A DNA stretch of 64,000 nt from Malachius bipustulatus (GCA_910589415.1 OU342633.1:8098858-8162857); one strand, 5' to 3'; positions 31,885 through 43,060 are shown, counted from the stretch's first letter. The notes: generated by a model not told the origin, from the letters alone. Program-made: numbers and translations.

Positions 31885-32830
31885 GGCAAGTACTATGCCT
31901 TTTTACCCGTTCAAGCAAAGGATGAGTTAAATAATTACGTTCTTAAGTTCGCCAAACTTTACCATGGAATTACTAAGGTTCAACTTAGAACAGTAGCTTT
32001 TTCCTTGGCCGAAGCCAAACAAATAAAACACAACTTTAGAGCGCCAAACAAAAATGGCCGGATAATATTGGTATTATGGATTCCTCAAAAGAAACCCAGA
32101 TATAACGCTAAAAGAAAACCGGAACAAACTAGCATCAATCAAATATCTGCTTTTAATAAAGACCAGGTATCCGTGTTCTTTCAATACCCTATCAAATTAT
32201 ACGATAAATTAAAATTTAAGGAGGGTGCAATATTTAACGTATACGAGACTGGAATATCTACGGTACAAAAGCCATGCAAGGGACTCGGGCCAAGGGGGTT
32301 AAGTAATTTGCAGCTAAGACATCTGGTGAAAGAGGAAGGAACTGTTAGTGTAATTTGCTGTTTTAATGCTTCCGGAACTTGCTGTGTGCCACAAATGTTC
32401 ATATTTTCTCGCTGTAGAACGACAAATACCTTAACCAAGAATGGACGTCCTAGCGCAGTTTATTCCTGTTCAAAGAGCGGCGGGAGCAATGAAGAGCTTT
32501 TTCACCAGTGGTTAGGACACTTTCATAAAACCGTAAAATCATCGAAAGAGGAACCTGTATTATTGCTCCTGGGCAATCATTCCAGTCACATTTCTCTAGC
32601 AATTTTTCACTATTGTAAAGAATATGGAATTGTTCTTCTCACAATAACCCCCCCCCCCCCCCCCCATTACATCCCATAGACTTCAGCTTTTGGATGTGAG
32701 TTTTCATGGTCCATTAAAATCCAGCGTTTAACAAGCAATGTGAATACCACCTAATATTAACCGAAAGAATCACACAATACGATTTATCGGAAATATTTAA
32801 CAGAGCCTAAATTCTTGTTTCTATAATGAG
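31885..32830 (+). pseudogene. pogo/Tigger-like DDE transposase lacking two catalytic aspartates
   Basis: About 31885-32040 reads as the end of the DNA-binding region (NNYVLKFAKLYHGITKVQLR). 32005-32679 is an open frame of 224 codons with KPEQTSINQISAFN, GAIFNVYETGISTVQKP, FHQWLGHF and LLLLGNHSSH. Pogo-type enzymes have DET and DNH at the first two catalytic positions; here they are YET (residue 80) and GNH (190). The third, in LLDVSFHGPL, is present after a frame change. A run of 18 C at 32648-32665 replaces the coding between motifs. GTGCGCA-rich sequences flank it (31600-31645, 33410-33475). Confidence 0.8.
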
Positions 32831-33668
32831 TAAGACCCAATCAGGATTTAGCGCATGTCGGATATGGCCTAGATAATCCAAGTAGCCAACCTATTGAGGA
32901 GAGCAATATAATCAGTCGGCCCGATGATCCTGACATCAATACATCTGCTATTTTATGAGAGTTGAGTCATCTTACAAAACCTGGTACCTTTTAACCACAA
33001 ATTCTAAAAACAGACGTCTGAAAAATTAACAAACACACCAAATTATTGGAGAAATTTTGGAAACCCCAGCAGCGAAGAGGGCACTAAGGCAAAGGTGTTT
33101 AGAAGAAAAACAATAAAAAAAAGTAAAAATATTATAAAAGGCATTAAAGAGTGCATCAAAAAGGGAGCAAAAAGAAAAGTCTTGGAAGAGAGTGAGAATG
33201 AAGATATTTCAGAGGAGAGCATGTGATGACTATGTGATGATGATGAGTTGGACGATCTTTGGGAACTATCAAACGATAGTTTGGGAAATTTTGGTCTTAT
33301 TTTGTAAAGAATGATACATGTTTAATCAAATGTTATTGTTATTTTAACTTTTTAAATAATGAAGGATATTTTTTGGCTCAGTAAATTGTGTTCTTTGTTC
33401 CTCATTTTAATGCGCACGATTATCCTACCTATGCGCACCATCGGCCGCATTCGTAGGGTAATTGTGCGCAGTGTCTTTTTTTTTACATTTTGTATTTTAA
33501 AGTCACGATGTGCATTTTTATTCAAAATGTACTATAGAATATTGCAGCCAAACTCTTGAAAAATCTTGATGACAAACCTAAAAGTCCAATCTTTTGTCAG
33601 TTCAGAAAAACTACAATTTTGGCTTAAGTGCGCACCAATACCCGACTCTCCATAAAACATTTATGATG
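32831..33668. other. 3' part of the pogo relic and flank
   Basis: Decayed sequence with an acidic stretch near 33180-33250 and GTGCGCA words at 33410-33475 and 33628 that probably mark the old subterminal region. No intact ORF. Confidence 0.4.
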
Positions 33669-33759
33669 ACTTATTGATTATGAATAAAACACTAATGTTT
33701 TTATAAAATTCTACTGTATATTTTATAAAACATTAGTGTTTTATTCATAATCAATAAGT
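33669..33759. repeat. short perfect hairpin (arms about 38 bp)
   Basis: ACTTATTGATTATGAATAAA with its exact complement at the far side; the arms run through ACACTAATGTTTTTATAAAA around a 15-base loop (one length difference in a T run). TAAAACACTAATG-type blocks also occur near 15735-15765 and 63085-63120, so it belongs to a dispersed family. Confidence 0.7.
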
Positions 33760-35018
33760 ATGCAGAGATTCTACGAAGTAAGGGTTGAAAACATAAATTT
33801 TATTTATTCCTTCTCTTTTATTTAATTGAGTATGGGCTATAATAGCAGCTAAAGTGGCCATGACGTCATTGTTAACAAAAATACATGTTTGCTAGTTTTC
33901 AAGATTAGATGATATTAGATTTAAAAGTTAGGTGAACTTTACTTCTTCTTTTTTAGTCCATGCGTTTCTATAATCCATTTAATCACTCTTACTTATTCAG
34001 TTTACGAATTAGGTATTTTAGAAGTTTGGAACTTTAAGATATAACCTAAATTTGTAAATTTCCTCTGATTTGAAGAAAATAAGTAATAAAATATCTTAAG
34101 AAATCATTACATCAAATCATACAAAGATATCAACAAAATTTGCCGATTTTTCATGAGCTCCATTATCTTTTGACAAAAATTGACAAAAATGAGCTATTTT
34201 TATGTTTTTGCCGATAGCCGCTCATCTTATATAATTTATTTTCTATAGAGGAAATCATTTACATAAAGTTTATACTTCTATCATTTCCCTGAATAATTCT
34301 GCGGGCTGTTGTCGTACCACCCAAGAAAAATCCCGAGAGGTGGTAAGTACCATGTAATAAATACAGTCATGAACGTGGGCCTCAAAACTCCCCGAGATGG
34401 TCGGTTCATAGTTGAGGGTGCCAAGAGATCCTCTTACATAATTTCAACCCTACCGATACAAATTGCAGACATTTAAAGAGTTTTTAGGTTTTTCTCAAAA
34501 ACATACCGAATTAAAAAAAAAAACTCCAGGTAACGGATTCCGCTTATTTTCAATAGGCTTCATGGGGCCGCGCTCTTTTTAATATGAGTCAGATTTCAAT
34601 TTCCCTGGACGAAACATGACGGCTCTAGAAGGGTTTCTGGCAAAAGTCACATAACTGATGACCGTCAGAGGCACAATTTTCAGAGATTTGCTGTAAGTAC
34701 CTACCTATACTTCCGAAAATTTTAAATTTTATGCTATAAGAGTTGATTTTGGGCACTAATAGTACTAATTCAAAAAAACCGGATCAAAAACCAACCAAAA
34801 AAAGTAAATTTGTGATTTTGCCGCTGATAGATCTCAGGGAACCCGTTCTCAGGGTCCAAACAGGTGACTCCTTTCCTCAAATTATTGGATATGGATGCGT
34901 GGACATCGTTTCAACGTAGTGCAGTATTACATTTGCACTACATTTTCAAGGTGGATGTCATTTTCAGCGCTAACATCCGCACTAATGCATTTAATATGAA
35001 GAAAGTTTTAATACTCAC
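33760..35018. other. rest of intron 4 of the upstream desaturase
   Basis: The AAGGGTTGAAAAC block at 33780 also occurs inverted at 63040. Otherwise AT-rich with no gene recognised. Confidence 0.45.
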
Positions 35019-35204
35019 TTATCGTATGGTTGATAACCCCATAAATGTGCAGCACTGTTAACAAGCCAGACGAAATTGAGTGATACGACATATCTCACAA
35101 TGATAATTCCTACAAATGAACTGTACCAGTCTTCATTCCATAATAATGGTGGCACTAAAGTTGGCAAAACAAAAGCAAACAGAGTCTTCAAAATAGAAAA
35201 ATAC
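35019..35204 (-). CDS. acyl-CoA delta-9 desaturase (upstream gene), exon 4
   Basis: 186 bp, acceptor TTTATCAG|GTATTTTTC, donor GATAA|GTGAGT. Encodes YFSILKTLFAFVLPTLVPPL, then WNEDWYSSFVGIIIVRYVVS and NSAAHLWGYQPYD. This is the third/fourth membrane pair and the conserved NS.AH.WG.(R/Q)PYD motif before box 3. Confidence 0.95.
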
Positions 35205-35265
35205 CTGATAAAAAACTTGGAATAAATAAATTAGGAATTTCAAAATCTACAAAAAATATACTAAC

Positions 35266-35471
35266 TTTAAATGAAATATGACAACAGGATCTTTAAATAA
35301 ATCACTAAAATCAACTTCTTTCCCCCTTTTAATGACCTCTGGATGTTTCTTCATCATCAACCATCCAACGTGCGAGAAGAAGAAACCTCTTCTAGCATCA
35401 TGAGGATCGGCGTCTGTTTCCGTGAAACGATGGTGGACTCTGTGATCTCGCACCCAAGCAAATAAAGAGTT
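35266..35471 (-). CDS. acyl-CoA delta-9 desaturase (upstream gene), exon 3
   Basis: 206 bp, acceptor TAATTTTTAG|AACTC, donor AA|GTTAGT. Encodes NSLFAWVRDHRVHHRF with histidine box 2 (HRVHH), TETDADPHDARRGFFFSHVG and WLMMKKHPEVI. The 61-bp intron to exon 4 is the only short one. Confidence 0.95.
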
Positions 35472-35884
35472 CTAAAAATTAAATACGTTAATAAATTAAA
35501 CTTATGATATCTTTGATTGGATTTTTTAAAACATAAATTGTCAAAAGTTTGTAAAACCTATTCACAAAATTATGATAATAGTTTCTCAACAGTCTTTTTT
35601 CTAACAGTACTTTTACCGATCGAATAATGTTCTTGTATTTATAGGAAAAAATCTCAATGTACCTAGGGACACTCATCGATTGAGAGATACAGAGAAAGAG
35701 AGAGAGTACCAAATAAAAAAAATTGCAAGGTAGGTGCAACTATGTTATAACTCTTAAGAAAAGTGTATCTATGAATAACATGTTACGAAGGGCTGCCTTT
35801 CAAGTTTTCCATAGAGGGACATGGTAGGCCAGGCTTATCAAATGTCACTGCTAAAACTTAACCTACATCTTTAGTTAATGTCGG
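35472..35884. other. intron 2 DNA next to exon 3
   Basis: Non-coding; nothing recognised before the jockey-like element that starts near 35885. Confidence 0.4.
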
Positions 35885-35954
35885 CTATATTTTAGTCGGC
35901 TCTAATGATCCATCTGTTTGTGCTAGGGAAGTTGCTCAAGTCATCCTAACACGC

Positions 35955-36466
35955 ATGGAAGCCTACATTCCCTTTTCAAAAAAACAGCCCTCAAATAGCA
36001 AACCTTGGTTCAACAAAAGATGCAAGGAAGCTGTCGCCTCCAAACAACTGGCTTTTCGCCAATGGCGAGAGAGCCCCGACGGCATAAACCACCACAATTT
36101 CATCCTTGCTCGAAACAGATGCAAAGAAATAATAGATCAAACCAAGGAAACTCACAACCAAAGAATTAGGAACAAACTTCTCTCCTGCCCTAACGGTACG
36201 AAATCTTTTTGGTCTGTAATTAAGGCAGTCACCCAGAACTTCACCAGATCCGCGATTCCACCACTTACACGGATAGACGGGACTATCGCATCTACGGCTA
36301 CTGAGAAGGCGAACATGTTGACGGGAGTCTTTTCTTCATACTCTTCTGTCGACTTTCGGGGAAGATTTCCGCCAATGGTCCCTACCGTGGAGCCCAAAAT
36401 GTCAGACATTGTTTTCCGACAGCGTGTCATAAAGCGCATTATGTTAGCCTTAGACCCAAAGAAAGC
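35955..36466 (+). pseudogene. ORF2 linker between endonuclease and RT
   Basis: Open frame with MEAYIPFSKKQPSNSKPWFN, CKEIIDQTKETHNQRI and SCPNGTKSFWSVIKAV, the usual segment before the RT of jockey-like ORF2. It ends where the MITE starts, in the RT block ALDPKKA. Confidence 0.8.
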
Positions 36467-36468
36467 TA

Positions 36469-37090
36469 AAGCTACGTTTTCCTAGCTGCGTGTATCGCAC
36501 TGCGTACGACGGACGCGTAACACGCCCAACACTGCTCTTGTATGATTTAAATCAGATCGTTTTCCTACAGTGCGTGTTCCGCAGCATTGGACGGTGTGCG
36601 CTCGCGTGAAACGTCGTCTGTGCCTCGAGAGCAGTCAAATCACGCGACGCAGTCCGTAAGTTATTGGTTTGTTTGATTTTAATATTGAATACAGCAGGCA
36701 AAGAACCTCAACCAAGATTTTCTGGAGCTGAAGATGAACTGTTGTTTAAACTGGTGGCTGGATTACTCATAATATTCGATGTAAAATTAAAAGACTACAA
36801 AAATAAGGGTTTAAAAGACACAAAATCGAATTAAATTCACTAGATTCGTCTTTTTTCAACAAAGTTCTTTATAACAATAGGAATTATAAATACTTCTTCT
36901 TCATCGTAATGAGATCTAGAAGAACTCCTTTTCTCATAATATTATTACCAAAATAAATATTACGTTTTAATTTGAACTGATTTCCGCAAGTTGGAAAACA
37001 GTGTTCACGCAACCCACACTGCGTGAATCGCCCTGCGTGTACCGCAGGCGTTTCGCGCTCGCGTTTGACGCAGCTAGGAAAACGTAGCTT
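36469..37090. mobile_element. 622-bp MITE inside the jockey-like ORF2
   Basis: Ends AAGCTACGTTTTCCTAGC with exact complement at the right (22-24 bp TIR to TGCG), flanked by TA on both sides (36467-36468, 37091-37092). The subterminal regions are rich in GCGT/ACGC words (GCACTGCGT, GGACGCG, ACGCAG). Removing it restores the RT junction KKA-x-GSDDV apart from an older frameshift. No transposase. Confidence 0.85.
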
Positions 37091-37092
37091 TA

Positions 37093-38575
37093 GGGGTCCG
37101 ATGATGTACTTGTTATCGTACTTAAAAATGCGCCACACTGAGCTGTCATCCGTTTTCTGTCGAGTTTTCAATCTGTCGTATAAAAAGGGAATATTCCCTT
37201 CTTGCTGGAAATGTGCATGGATCCAACCTATCCGCAAGAAAGGCAAAAAGACTATACCAAATAACTACCGACCAGTGGCACTGCTTTCAGTAATATCCAA
37301 GATTATGGAGAAAGCTATTAACGAACATCTTTTAAAGTACTTGGAAGGAGCCAATTTAATCAGCGACCGCCAATACGGATTCCGCAAACAGAGGTCAACT
37401 GGTGACTTCCTCACTTACGTCACCGAGTTGTGGAACGGCGCAATCGAGCTCCATGGAGAATCTGGAGGGGTTGCTCTTGATATTTCTAGAGCTTTCGACC
37501 GTGTCTGGCATGGTGGACTGTTGGCAAGACTGCAGACAATTCTGCTTGTGGCTTGCGAGTTATCTCGGAGATCGCTCATTACAGGTGGCAGTCGACGGAG
37601 TTTTTTTCTGAGACCTTTTCCATCAATGCCGGAGTGCCTCAGGGATCCATTTTATCTCTTTCTAATATTTATCAACGACTTGCTTGAAGCAACAAAAAAT
37701 CCAATATACAGTTTTTCCAATGACAGTACACTCATATCTTCTTATACCTTAGATGCGCGAACATCTGCCATCGACGCACAGACTAGCAGGAAGCAAGAAG
37801 TTGCCATACTTAACAATGACTTACAAGACATTCTAGCTTGGGGCGATAGAAAACAAGTTCAATTTAATGCTGGAAAAAACCCAAGCAGTCATCTTCTCCA
37901 AAAATTCCAACGTTTTGGAGCCAGATATGGTGATGGCGGGACACTCTCTAACTCCATCGGTATCTCTTCGTTTACTTGGAGTGAGCCTCGGAGCGAACAT
38001 GTCTTGGCATGATCATGTTGCAGGTCTGGCGAAGATTGCTTCTGAAAAACTTGGAACACTCTTCCGCTCGAAGACATTTTATACACCACAACAGCTTTTC
38101 CTCTTATACACGGCTCCAATCCTACTATCCGTGGAGTACTGCTCACATGTTTGGAGCTCAGCTCCCAAACATACGCTGAGACCACTCGTCTCTATCCAGA
38201 AAAGAGCCATACATTTGATTGGGGAACCCAGATTTGACAAAAAATTCAGACACTCTCGAACATCAAAGAAGAGTAGCTGACCTGACTCTGTTTTACAGAT
38301 ATTTTTATGGAAGGTGTTCAAAAGACGTGGCCCGCTTCATCCCACCTAGATCAAGACCGGGAAGAAATACACGTCGAGCCGCAGACGCTTATCCGCATCA
38401 GGTTCAGCTCATTACACCTCGTACCACCTTATTTCAGACTTCTTTTATGTATAAAATCGCATCACTTTGGAATAGAATTCCAAAGGGTGTGTTTCCCGAA
38501 GTATACAACCTACAGCGGTTCAAGGCCAACGTGAATCGACATCTCCGCTCATGTACCGCTCCCAGAGCGTCATAG
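37093..38575 (+). pseudogene. jockey-like reverse transcriptase, catalytically dead
   Basis: Three successive frames (37093-38012, 37867-38280, 38219-38575) give one RT: WIQPIRKKGKKTIPNNYRP, ISDRQYGFRKQRST, VALDISRAFDRVWH, INDLLEA, SNDSTLISSY, SHVWSSAPKHTLRPLVSIQ and SLWNRIPKGVFPE. The catalytic FADD is FSND here (A to S, D to N). With the frameshifts this excludes activity. Confidence 0.85.
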
Positions 38576-38689
38576 TGATTTCCCTGCAGTGCATGTGCAT
38601 TTTAAATAATAAAAAAAATCCACATCGGAAGATTCGGTGCAATAATCATAGTGTTGTAGTGACAGTGGATTTTCAAAGTTGGCAACTTA

Positions 38690-39825
38690 CTTTTTATTTT
38701 TTATTTATTTAGGGAACCTGCTTAACCATGGCGGTTATTGCAGGAGTTACATTTTTGTTGGTTACAATGCAGGAGTTACAATGTGTATACACATTTCTTA
38801 CTTCAGACTATGAGAATTATCATAAATTACATATAGCAAAGTAGTACGTATACTTATGGTGGATAAACAGAGATAATATAAGAAAAAAAGGAGGGATTAT
38901 ATTGTTGTTGAGTGACCAATATCTTGCAGGTACTGTAGGGTTCTGGTAATCGTTTATTCGTTTGAGGAGATCGCATGGTGTAGGTTGTCCGGGATGTTGT
39001 GTCTTTGGCGAGCAGCGGTATACAGTGGGCAGTTTACTAATAGGTGCTTGATGTCAAGTGGGGTGTTTCAATGGCTACAGAAGGGGGGTGGTTCACGTTT
39101 GAAAATATGGGAGTGGGTCAGATTGCTGTGGCCTAAACGGAGTCTGGTTAGTATCACTTGGTGTCTTCTGTTAGATGGTAGAGGCAGTTTTATTGTGACT
39201 GATGGTTTAATGGGGTAGAGCTTTTGGAAGCTGTTTTGGTCCCATAGCTGCTGCCAGATATCTTGGGCTGATTTTTTGATCTCGCTGATGATGTCTTCGG
39301 GAATTTTTATTGTCACTACGGCAGATGTTCTGGATTTTGCGGCTTCTTTCGCTAACGAGTCAACTTCTTCATTCCCTTTTATATTGCAATGTGATGGGAC
39401 GTAAATGAATTCGATTTCATATCCTTTGTTGTCCAGGGGGCAGAGCGAGTCTTTGATATCCGTTACTAAAGGATGTTTAGGGTACATATTCTTTATGGAT
39501 GTGAGAGAGCTGAGGGAATCGGTGCACAGGACGAACTTGCGTGAGGGCTGATTGGCTATGTGGAGAAGTGCCTTGCTGATGGCATAGAGCTCTGCACTGT
39601 ATATTGAGCTGGTAGGACAGAGACGAGCTTGGAATTTTGAGTTTGGGGTAAGAAAAGCTGCCCCTGTGAAGGAGTGGTTTGATTTGGAGCCGTCTGTATA
39701 TATAAAGGTATGTCTTTGGTTACTTATTCGAATAGTAATTTTTAACAACTTTCGAAGACAATTGTCTCGCCGAGTTATTTTCTGTTTTTGGCAATAAATC
39801 ACCACATCAGTGGACAATTTCTCGT
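38690..39825 (-). mobile_element. non-LTR retrotransposon 3' part with RNase H
   Basis: Minus-strand 3' fragment: RNase H domain, C-terminal zinc-like region and a 3' end rich in AAATAAATAAAAAATAAAAAG (about 38690-38715). RNase H after RT is typical of the I/R1/LOA-type clades. The 5' side stops at about 39825, at the junction with the mariner relic. Confidence 0.8.
39068..39817 (-). pseudogene. RNase H and C-terminal domain of a non-LTR ORF2
   Basis: 249 codons, no ATG. FIYTDGSKSNHSFTGAAF, SIYSAELYAISKAL, VLCTDSLSSL and GNEEVDSLAKEAA give all four acidic RNase H residues (D, E, D, D). Then LTRLRLGHSNLTHSHIFKRE-PPPFCSH, and a TGA stop at about 39068. Past the stop the frame continues (NTPLDIKHLLVNCPLY..) to about 38960, so the stop is a nonsense mutation in the Cys/His region. 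Confidence 0.85.
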
Positions 39826-39829
39826 TGGT

Positions 39830-40595
39830 GTGGAGAATTCAAGAGTGGACAATTGAATCTTAGTGACGATCAAATGATATGGCAGGTACACGAAAAACGG
39901 CAGTCACACAGGAAAACGTCAATGCTGTGCGCAAGCTCATAATCAAGGAAGATCGACACAAGATCGATTTCAAAGACATCAATTCAAAACCTTTTGCATG
40001 AAGAACTTGCGGTAAAAAAATTAGTGTCCCGTTGGATACCGCATCTGATGAACAGAAATGAGCTAGGATCAATGAGCTGGGCCCAGAAACTCAAGACTCA
40101 AAATGTGTACAGCATCCACAGTGACGATTATTCATGAATTTAGTCACATGAACTCGAAAATAAAATCCTGTCATCTGTTTGGGTGTTCCAAGGTGAAGAA
40201 AAACCAACAAAAGTCATCCGTGCAAGCTGCGTGTCCGAAAAGATTGTCAAAAAAAACATTTGTCTCAACAGCAGGTCATGTAGCAAAAATTCCTATGCGG
40301 GATCAAAAAACTCTTACTACCGATTGGTTCACAGCCACTTGTGTACCGGAAGTCATCGCTGAGCTTAGAAAAATCAACCCCGAATGACGAATAATTCTCC
40401 ACCAAGGCATAATGCAAGTTGGGATACCACAAGATAAATTGTATTTTTAAAGCAACAAAACGACGAATTGTTATACCATTCACAGTACCAACAAAAGAGT
40501 GGAATGAAGGCTTGCAGAATAGGTTCGAACGCATGAAAGAGTGTATTGATGTTTGCGGAGAATACTTTGCAAAACAATTAAGTCTTTAAAAGCTA
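39830..40595 (+). pseudogene. mariner transposase relic
   Basis: Fragments in changing frames match mariner transposases in order: WCGEFKSGQLNLSDDQ (HTH linker), ENVNAVRKLIIKEDRH, then later GHVAKIPMRDQKTLTTDWF-like, PEVIAELRKINP, then after a deletion TVPTKEWNEGLQNRFERMKE-CIDVCGEYFAKQ to a stop at about 40588. The catalytic centre with the second D and third D (DNA.SH, YSPDLAP) is deleted. Multiple stops show it is long dead. Confidence 0.75.
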
Positions 40596-40597
40596 TA

Positions 40598-40900
40598 CAG
40601 GGTGTCGCTAAAAGGTACTACCAACGCTCTACCACAGGTTCCCGAGTACCAAAAATGCCGAGTTAACCAAAATTATCTTGTCCAAAAAGACACCCTTTTC
40701 AAGATACAGCCCCCTAAAGGGGGCAAACCAACTACACGTTTTCCATAATAAGTCAAAAACGGATTAACTGAGAAAATTCAAAATTTCATCGCTTACTACT
40801 GTTGTTAGAATCGATAAACTGACACAGTTTCACAAATATTGACAGACCAGGTGTTCCGGTTTTTGATGTGACCTCTCGCATTTTACTGCAGAACTTTTTT
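40598..40900. repeat. TACAGGGTGTCGC-type repeat, half copy
   Basis: Starts CTATACAGGGTGTCGCTAAA and has the typical interior of short insect hairpin repeats (AAGATACAGCCCCCTAAAGG), but no facing arm. Non-coding. Confidence 0.5.
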
Positions 40901-40983
40901 ATTCGCACGCCACTGATGGATTGTATAGTTTTTTATCCAATGGGCCGACTTGTTCTGCAAAGGGCAAATAGCGAAAGACATTT

Positions 40984-41184
40984 GATAACAATCTATTACA
41001 ACTTGTAATGAAAGGCAAAATAGCAGGGAGACGTGGAGTTGGCCGCAGACAGATGTCATGGCTCTGGAACATTAGGGACTGGACAGGGATCCGCGAGACA
41101 GGAAAACTTTTTAGAATGACTGAAGACCGAGAATCCATCTCCAGAGTAATCGCCAACGTTCGAGAGACCGAGCACGGCACATAA
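40984..41184 (+). pseudogene. C-terminal tail of an RTE/CR1-like non-LTR ORF
   Basis: 67 codons reading LLQLVMKGKIAGRRGVGRRQ-MSWLWNIRDWTGIRETG-KLFRMTEDRESI-SRVIANVRETEHGT-stop. This is the conserved end of many invertebrate non-LTR ORFs (GKI.GRR..GRR..SWL.N.RDW). Only this 3' remnant is present. Confidence 0.7.
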
Positions 41185-41243
41185 AGAAGAAGTGGAAAGT
41201 TAAACTTTGTATCATTTAAATGACAAATAAACTAAGAACTTAC

Positions 41244-41374
41244 CTGTCCACTCATAGTAAAACATATCATCAGTAAAATTCGTAGTGGAAGTTTTGCTTT
41301 GTAAGATTGGTGACTCCATAATCTATGAGCACCTGCTGTTACTCCAAAACCTGATAAGTATCCAACGAAAAAGC
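41244..41374 (-). CDS. acyl-CoA delta-9 desaturase (upstream gene), exon 2
   Basis: 131 bp, acceptor TTGTTTCAG|GC, donor GGACAG|GTAAGT. The first GC completes Cys from exon 1. Encodes [20 protein letters not shown] with histidine box 1 (HRLWSH) and [20 protein letters not shown]. Same length and phases as the paralogous exon at 11912-12042. Confidence 0.95.
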
Positions 41375-41596
41375 CTGAAACAAGCTATATTTAAATACCT
41401 AGGTACATCTTCTTGTTGACGCATAAAAATAATTTTACCACGATTTACCTACACAGAGTGTCCCTCACTTCAGATCTCACAATGGGTAGGTATCTCGTAA
41501 ATGCTAAGAGATACAATGGCCGGTTATATTATAGAAAAGATGCCCTACTTTGTGGCCATTTAATTTACAAAATACATTTTGTAAATTATATCTATA

Positions 41597-41747
41597 ATTA
41601 TTTTAGTGTATTTTTTAACAAAAAATACACTATTGAGGACGACATCACTTTCCAAAAATCACCCAAACTCATCAAATGTCCACCGATCATGACCCCCAGA
41701 TTACGAAAAAGTGGTTTTCCAAAATTCACCTGCCCACGATATATATA
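41597..41747 (+). repeat. left end of repeat family L, split from its right part by palindromes
   Basis: TTTTAGTGTATTTTTTAACA with inverted AATACACT, then GAGGACGACATCACTTTCC through to CACCTGCCCACGATATATA, virtually the same as 60785-60925. Here it stops at TATATATACAGCG where palindrome 1 begins; the sequel resumes at about 46625. Confidence 0.85.
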
Positions 41748-41750
41748 CAG

Positions 41751-42607
41751 CGTGTTCAGTTAAGGGTACGGAGCGGCCATATCTCGGTAACTATTGGTCC
41801 TAGAGCCTCAAATTAAAAATTTTCCAGACATAAGTGACCATGAGAAATTCAAGGAAAATATTTTCAAGATGGCCGCACTTTCGGAAATACCGGAAGTAGA
41901 CACCTAGTTCGTTATTTTAACGGGAACACCCTGTAAAATATTATATTTTTCAAATGTCTGAAGAAATCGAATACAGGTGGTTTTCACCACTGGAATTTAG
42001 ATTGAGCGGTTTATGAGTTATAAACAAGTGAAAATCGAAAATTTTCAACTTCAAAGCAGTCTAGAACTAGAACGGCTCAAGATATCTAAAAACGGTTTAC
42101 ATGTCCCTATCTTAACTTTTCACATGGTATCCTACTATGTGGTTTAAATTTTAATACAGGGTGATGAAAAATCGGATAATTTTCATCACCCTGTATTAAA
42201 ATTTACTCCACATAGTGGGATGAAACATTAAAAATTAGGATAGGGACATGTAAACCGTTCTTAGATATCTTGAGTCATTCTAGTTCTAGACTGCTTTGAA
42301 GTTGAAAATTTTCGATTTTCACTTGTTTATAACTCATAAACCGCTCAATCTAAATTCCAGTGGTGAAAACCACCTGTATTCGATTTCTTCAGACATTTAA
42401 AAAATATAATATTTTACAGGGGGTTCCCGTTAAAATAACGAACTAGGTGTCTACTTCCGGTATTTCCGAAAGTGCGGCCATCTTGAAAATATTTTCCTTG
42501 AATTTCTCATGGTCACTTATGTCTGGAAAATTTTTAATTTGAGGCTCTAGGACCAATAGTTACCGAGATATGGCCGCTCCGTACCCTTAACTGAACACGC
42601 TGTATAT
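41751..42607. mobile_element. palindrome 1: 0.85-kb hairpin element with ACAGCGTG ends
   Basis: From ACAGCGTGTTCAGTTAAGGG to its complement. The arms are about 415 bp and nearly perfect, facing around a centre at about 42180 (GGGTGATGAAAA...TTTTCATCACCC). It contains the ATGGCCGCACTTTCGG block and the GGGACATGTAAACCG core shared with other hairpins. It sits in TATATA on both sides. Non-coding. Confidence 0.9.
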
Positions 42608-42714
42608 ATATATATTTAAATTATGAATGTAGTAAAACACCGTTATTTTTAATTATTTGAAAATTAGGTAAAGGCAAGCGGTGTGTCGCAAATAAAAGGT
42701 ATGATCCTTTTTTG

Positions 42715-42764
42715 TTAAACTCAATATATTTCGATCTTAATTTAGATCTTCATCAGGAGAACTG
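42715..42764 (-). ncRNA. hammerhead-ribozyme-like motif, family B, left arm
   Basis: Mirror copy of 43061-43110 on the minus strand: CUGAUGA, A, GAUCU-AAAUUA-AGAUC, GAAA. See that entry for the structure. Confidence 0.55.
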
Positions 42765-43060
42765 TAATTATAAGAAATCAATATTTTTTTCAAAAAATCT
42801 TAAGATAAATACTTACAACAAATGATCAAAATAAAATTAGCATCTTTAAAATCTAAAAATCTTCATAAGGTAATGTTAATAAAGTTCGTGTTGTAAATTT
42901 ATGCCAAAATTTTTATTTTGGCATAAATTTACAACACGAACTTTATTAACATTACCTTATGAAGATTTTTAGATTTTAAAGATGCTAATTTTATTTTGAT
43001 CATTTGTTGTAAGTATTTATCTTAAGATTTTTTGAAAAAAATATTGATTTCTTATAATTA

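Larger units (their letters stand above)
35885..38625 (+). mobile_element. jockey-like non-LTR retrotransposon, 5'-truncated, with MITE insertion
   Basis: The ORF2 relic runs endonuclease-RT linker (35890-36466), an insertion at 36469-37090, then RT fingers (NNYRPVALLSVISKIMEKAI), palm, thumb and C-terminus in successive frames to the stop at 38575. It then has a short 3' UTR ending in AATAATAAAAAAAA near 38610. The endonuclease is missing through 5' truncation. Opposite orientation to the host gene, inside its intron 2. Confidence 0.85.

Noticed and set aside
34864..35061. 65-codon plus-strand ORF
   Set aside because: Overlaps the end of desaturase exon 4 on the other strand; antisense shadow.
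41955..41985. GTCTGAAGAAATCGAA as a hammerhead core
   Set aside because: No stem II hairpin follows; it is part of the hairpin-core family.
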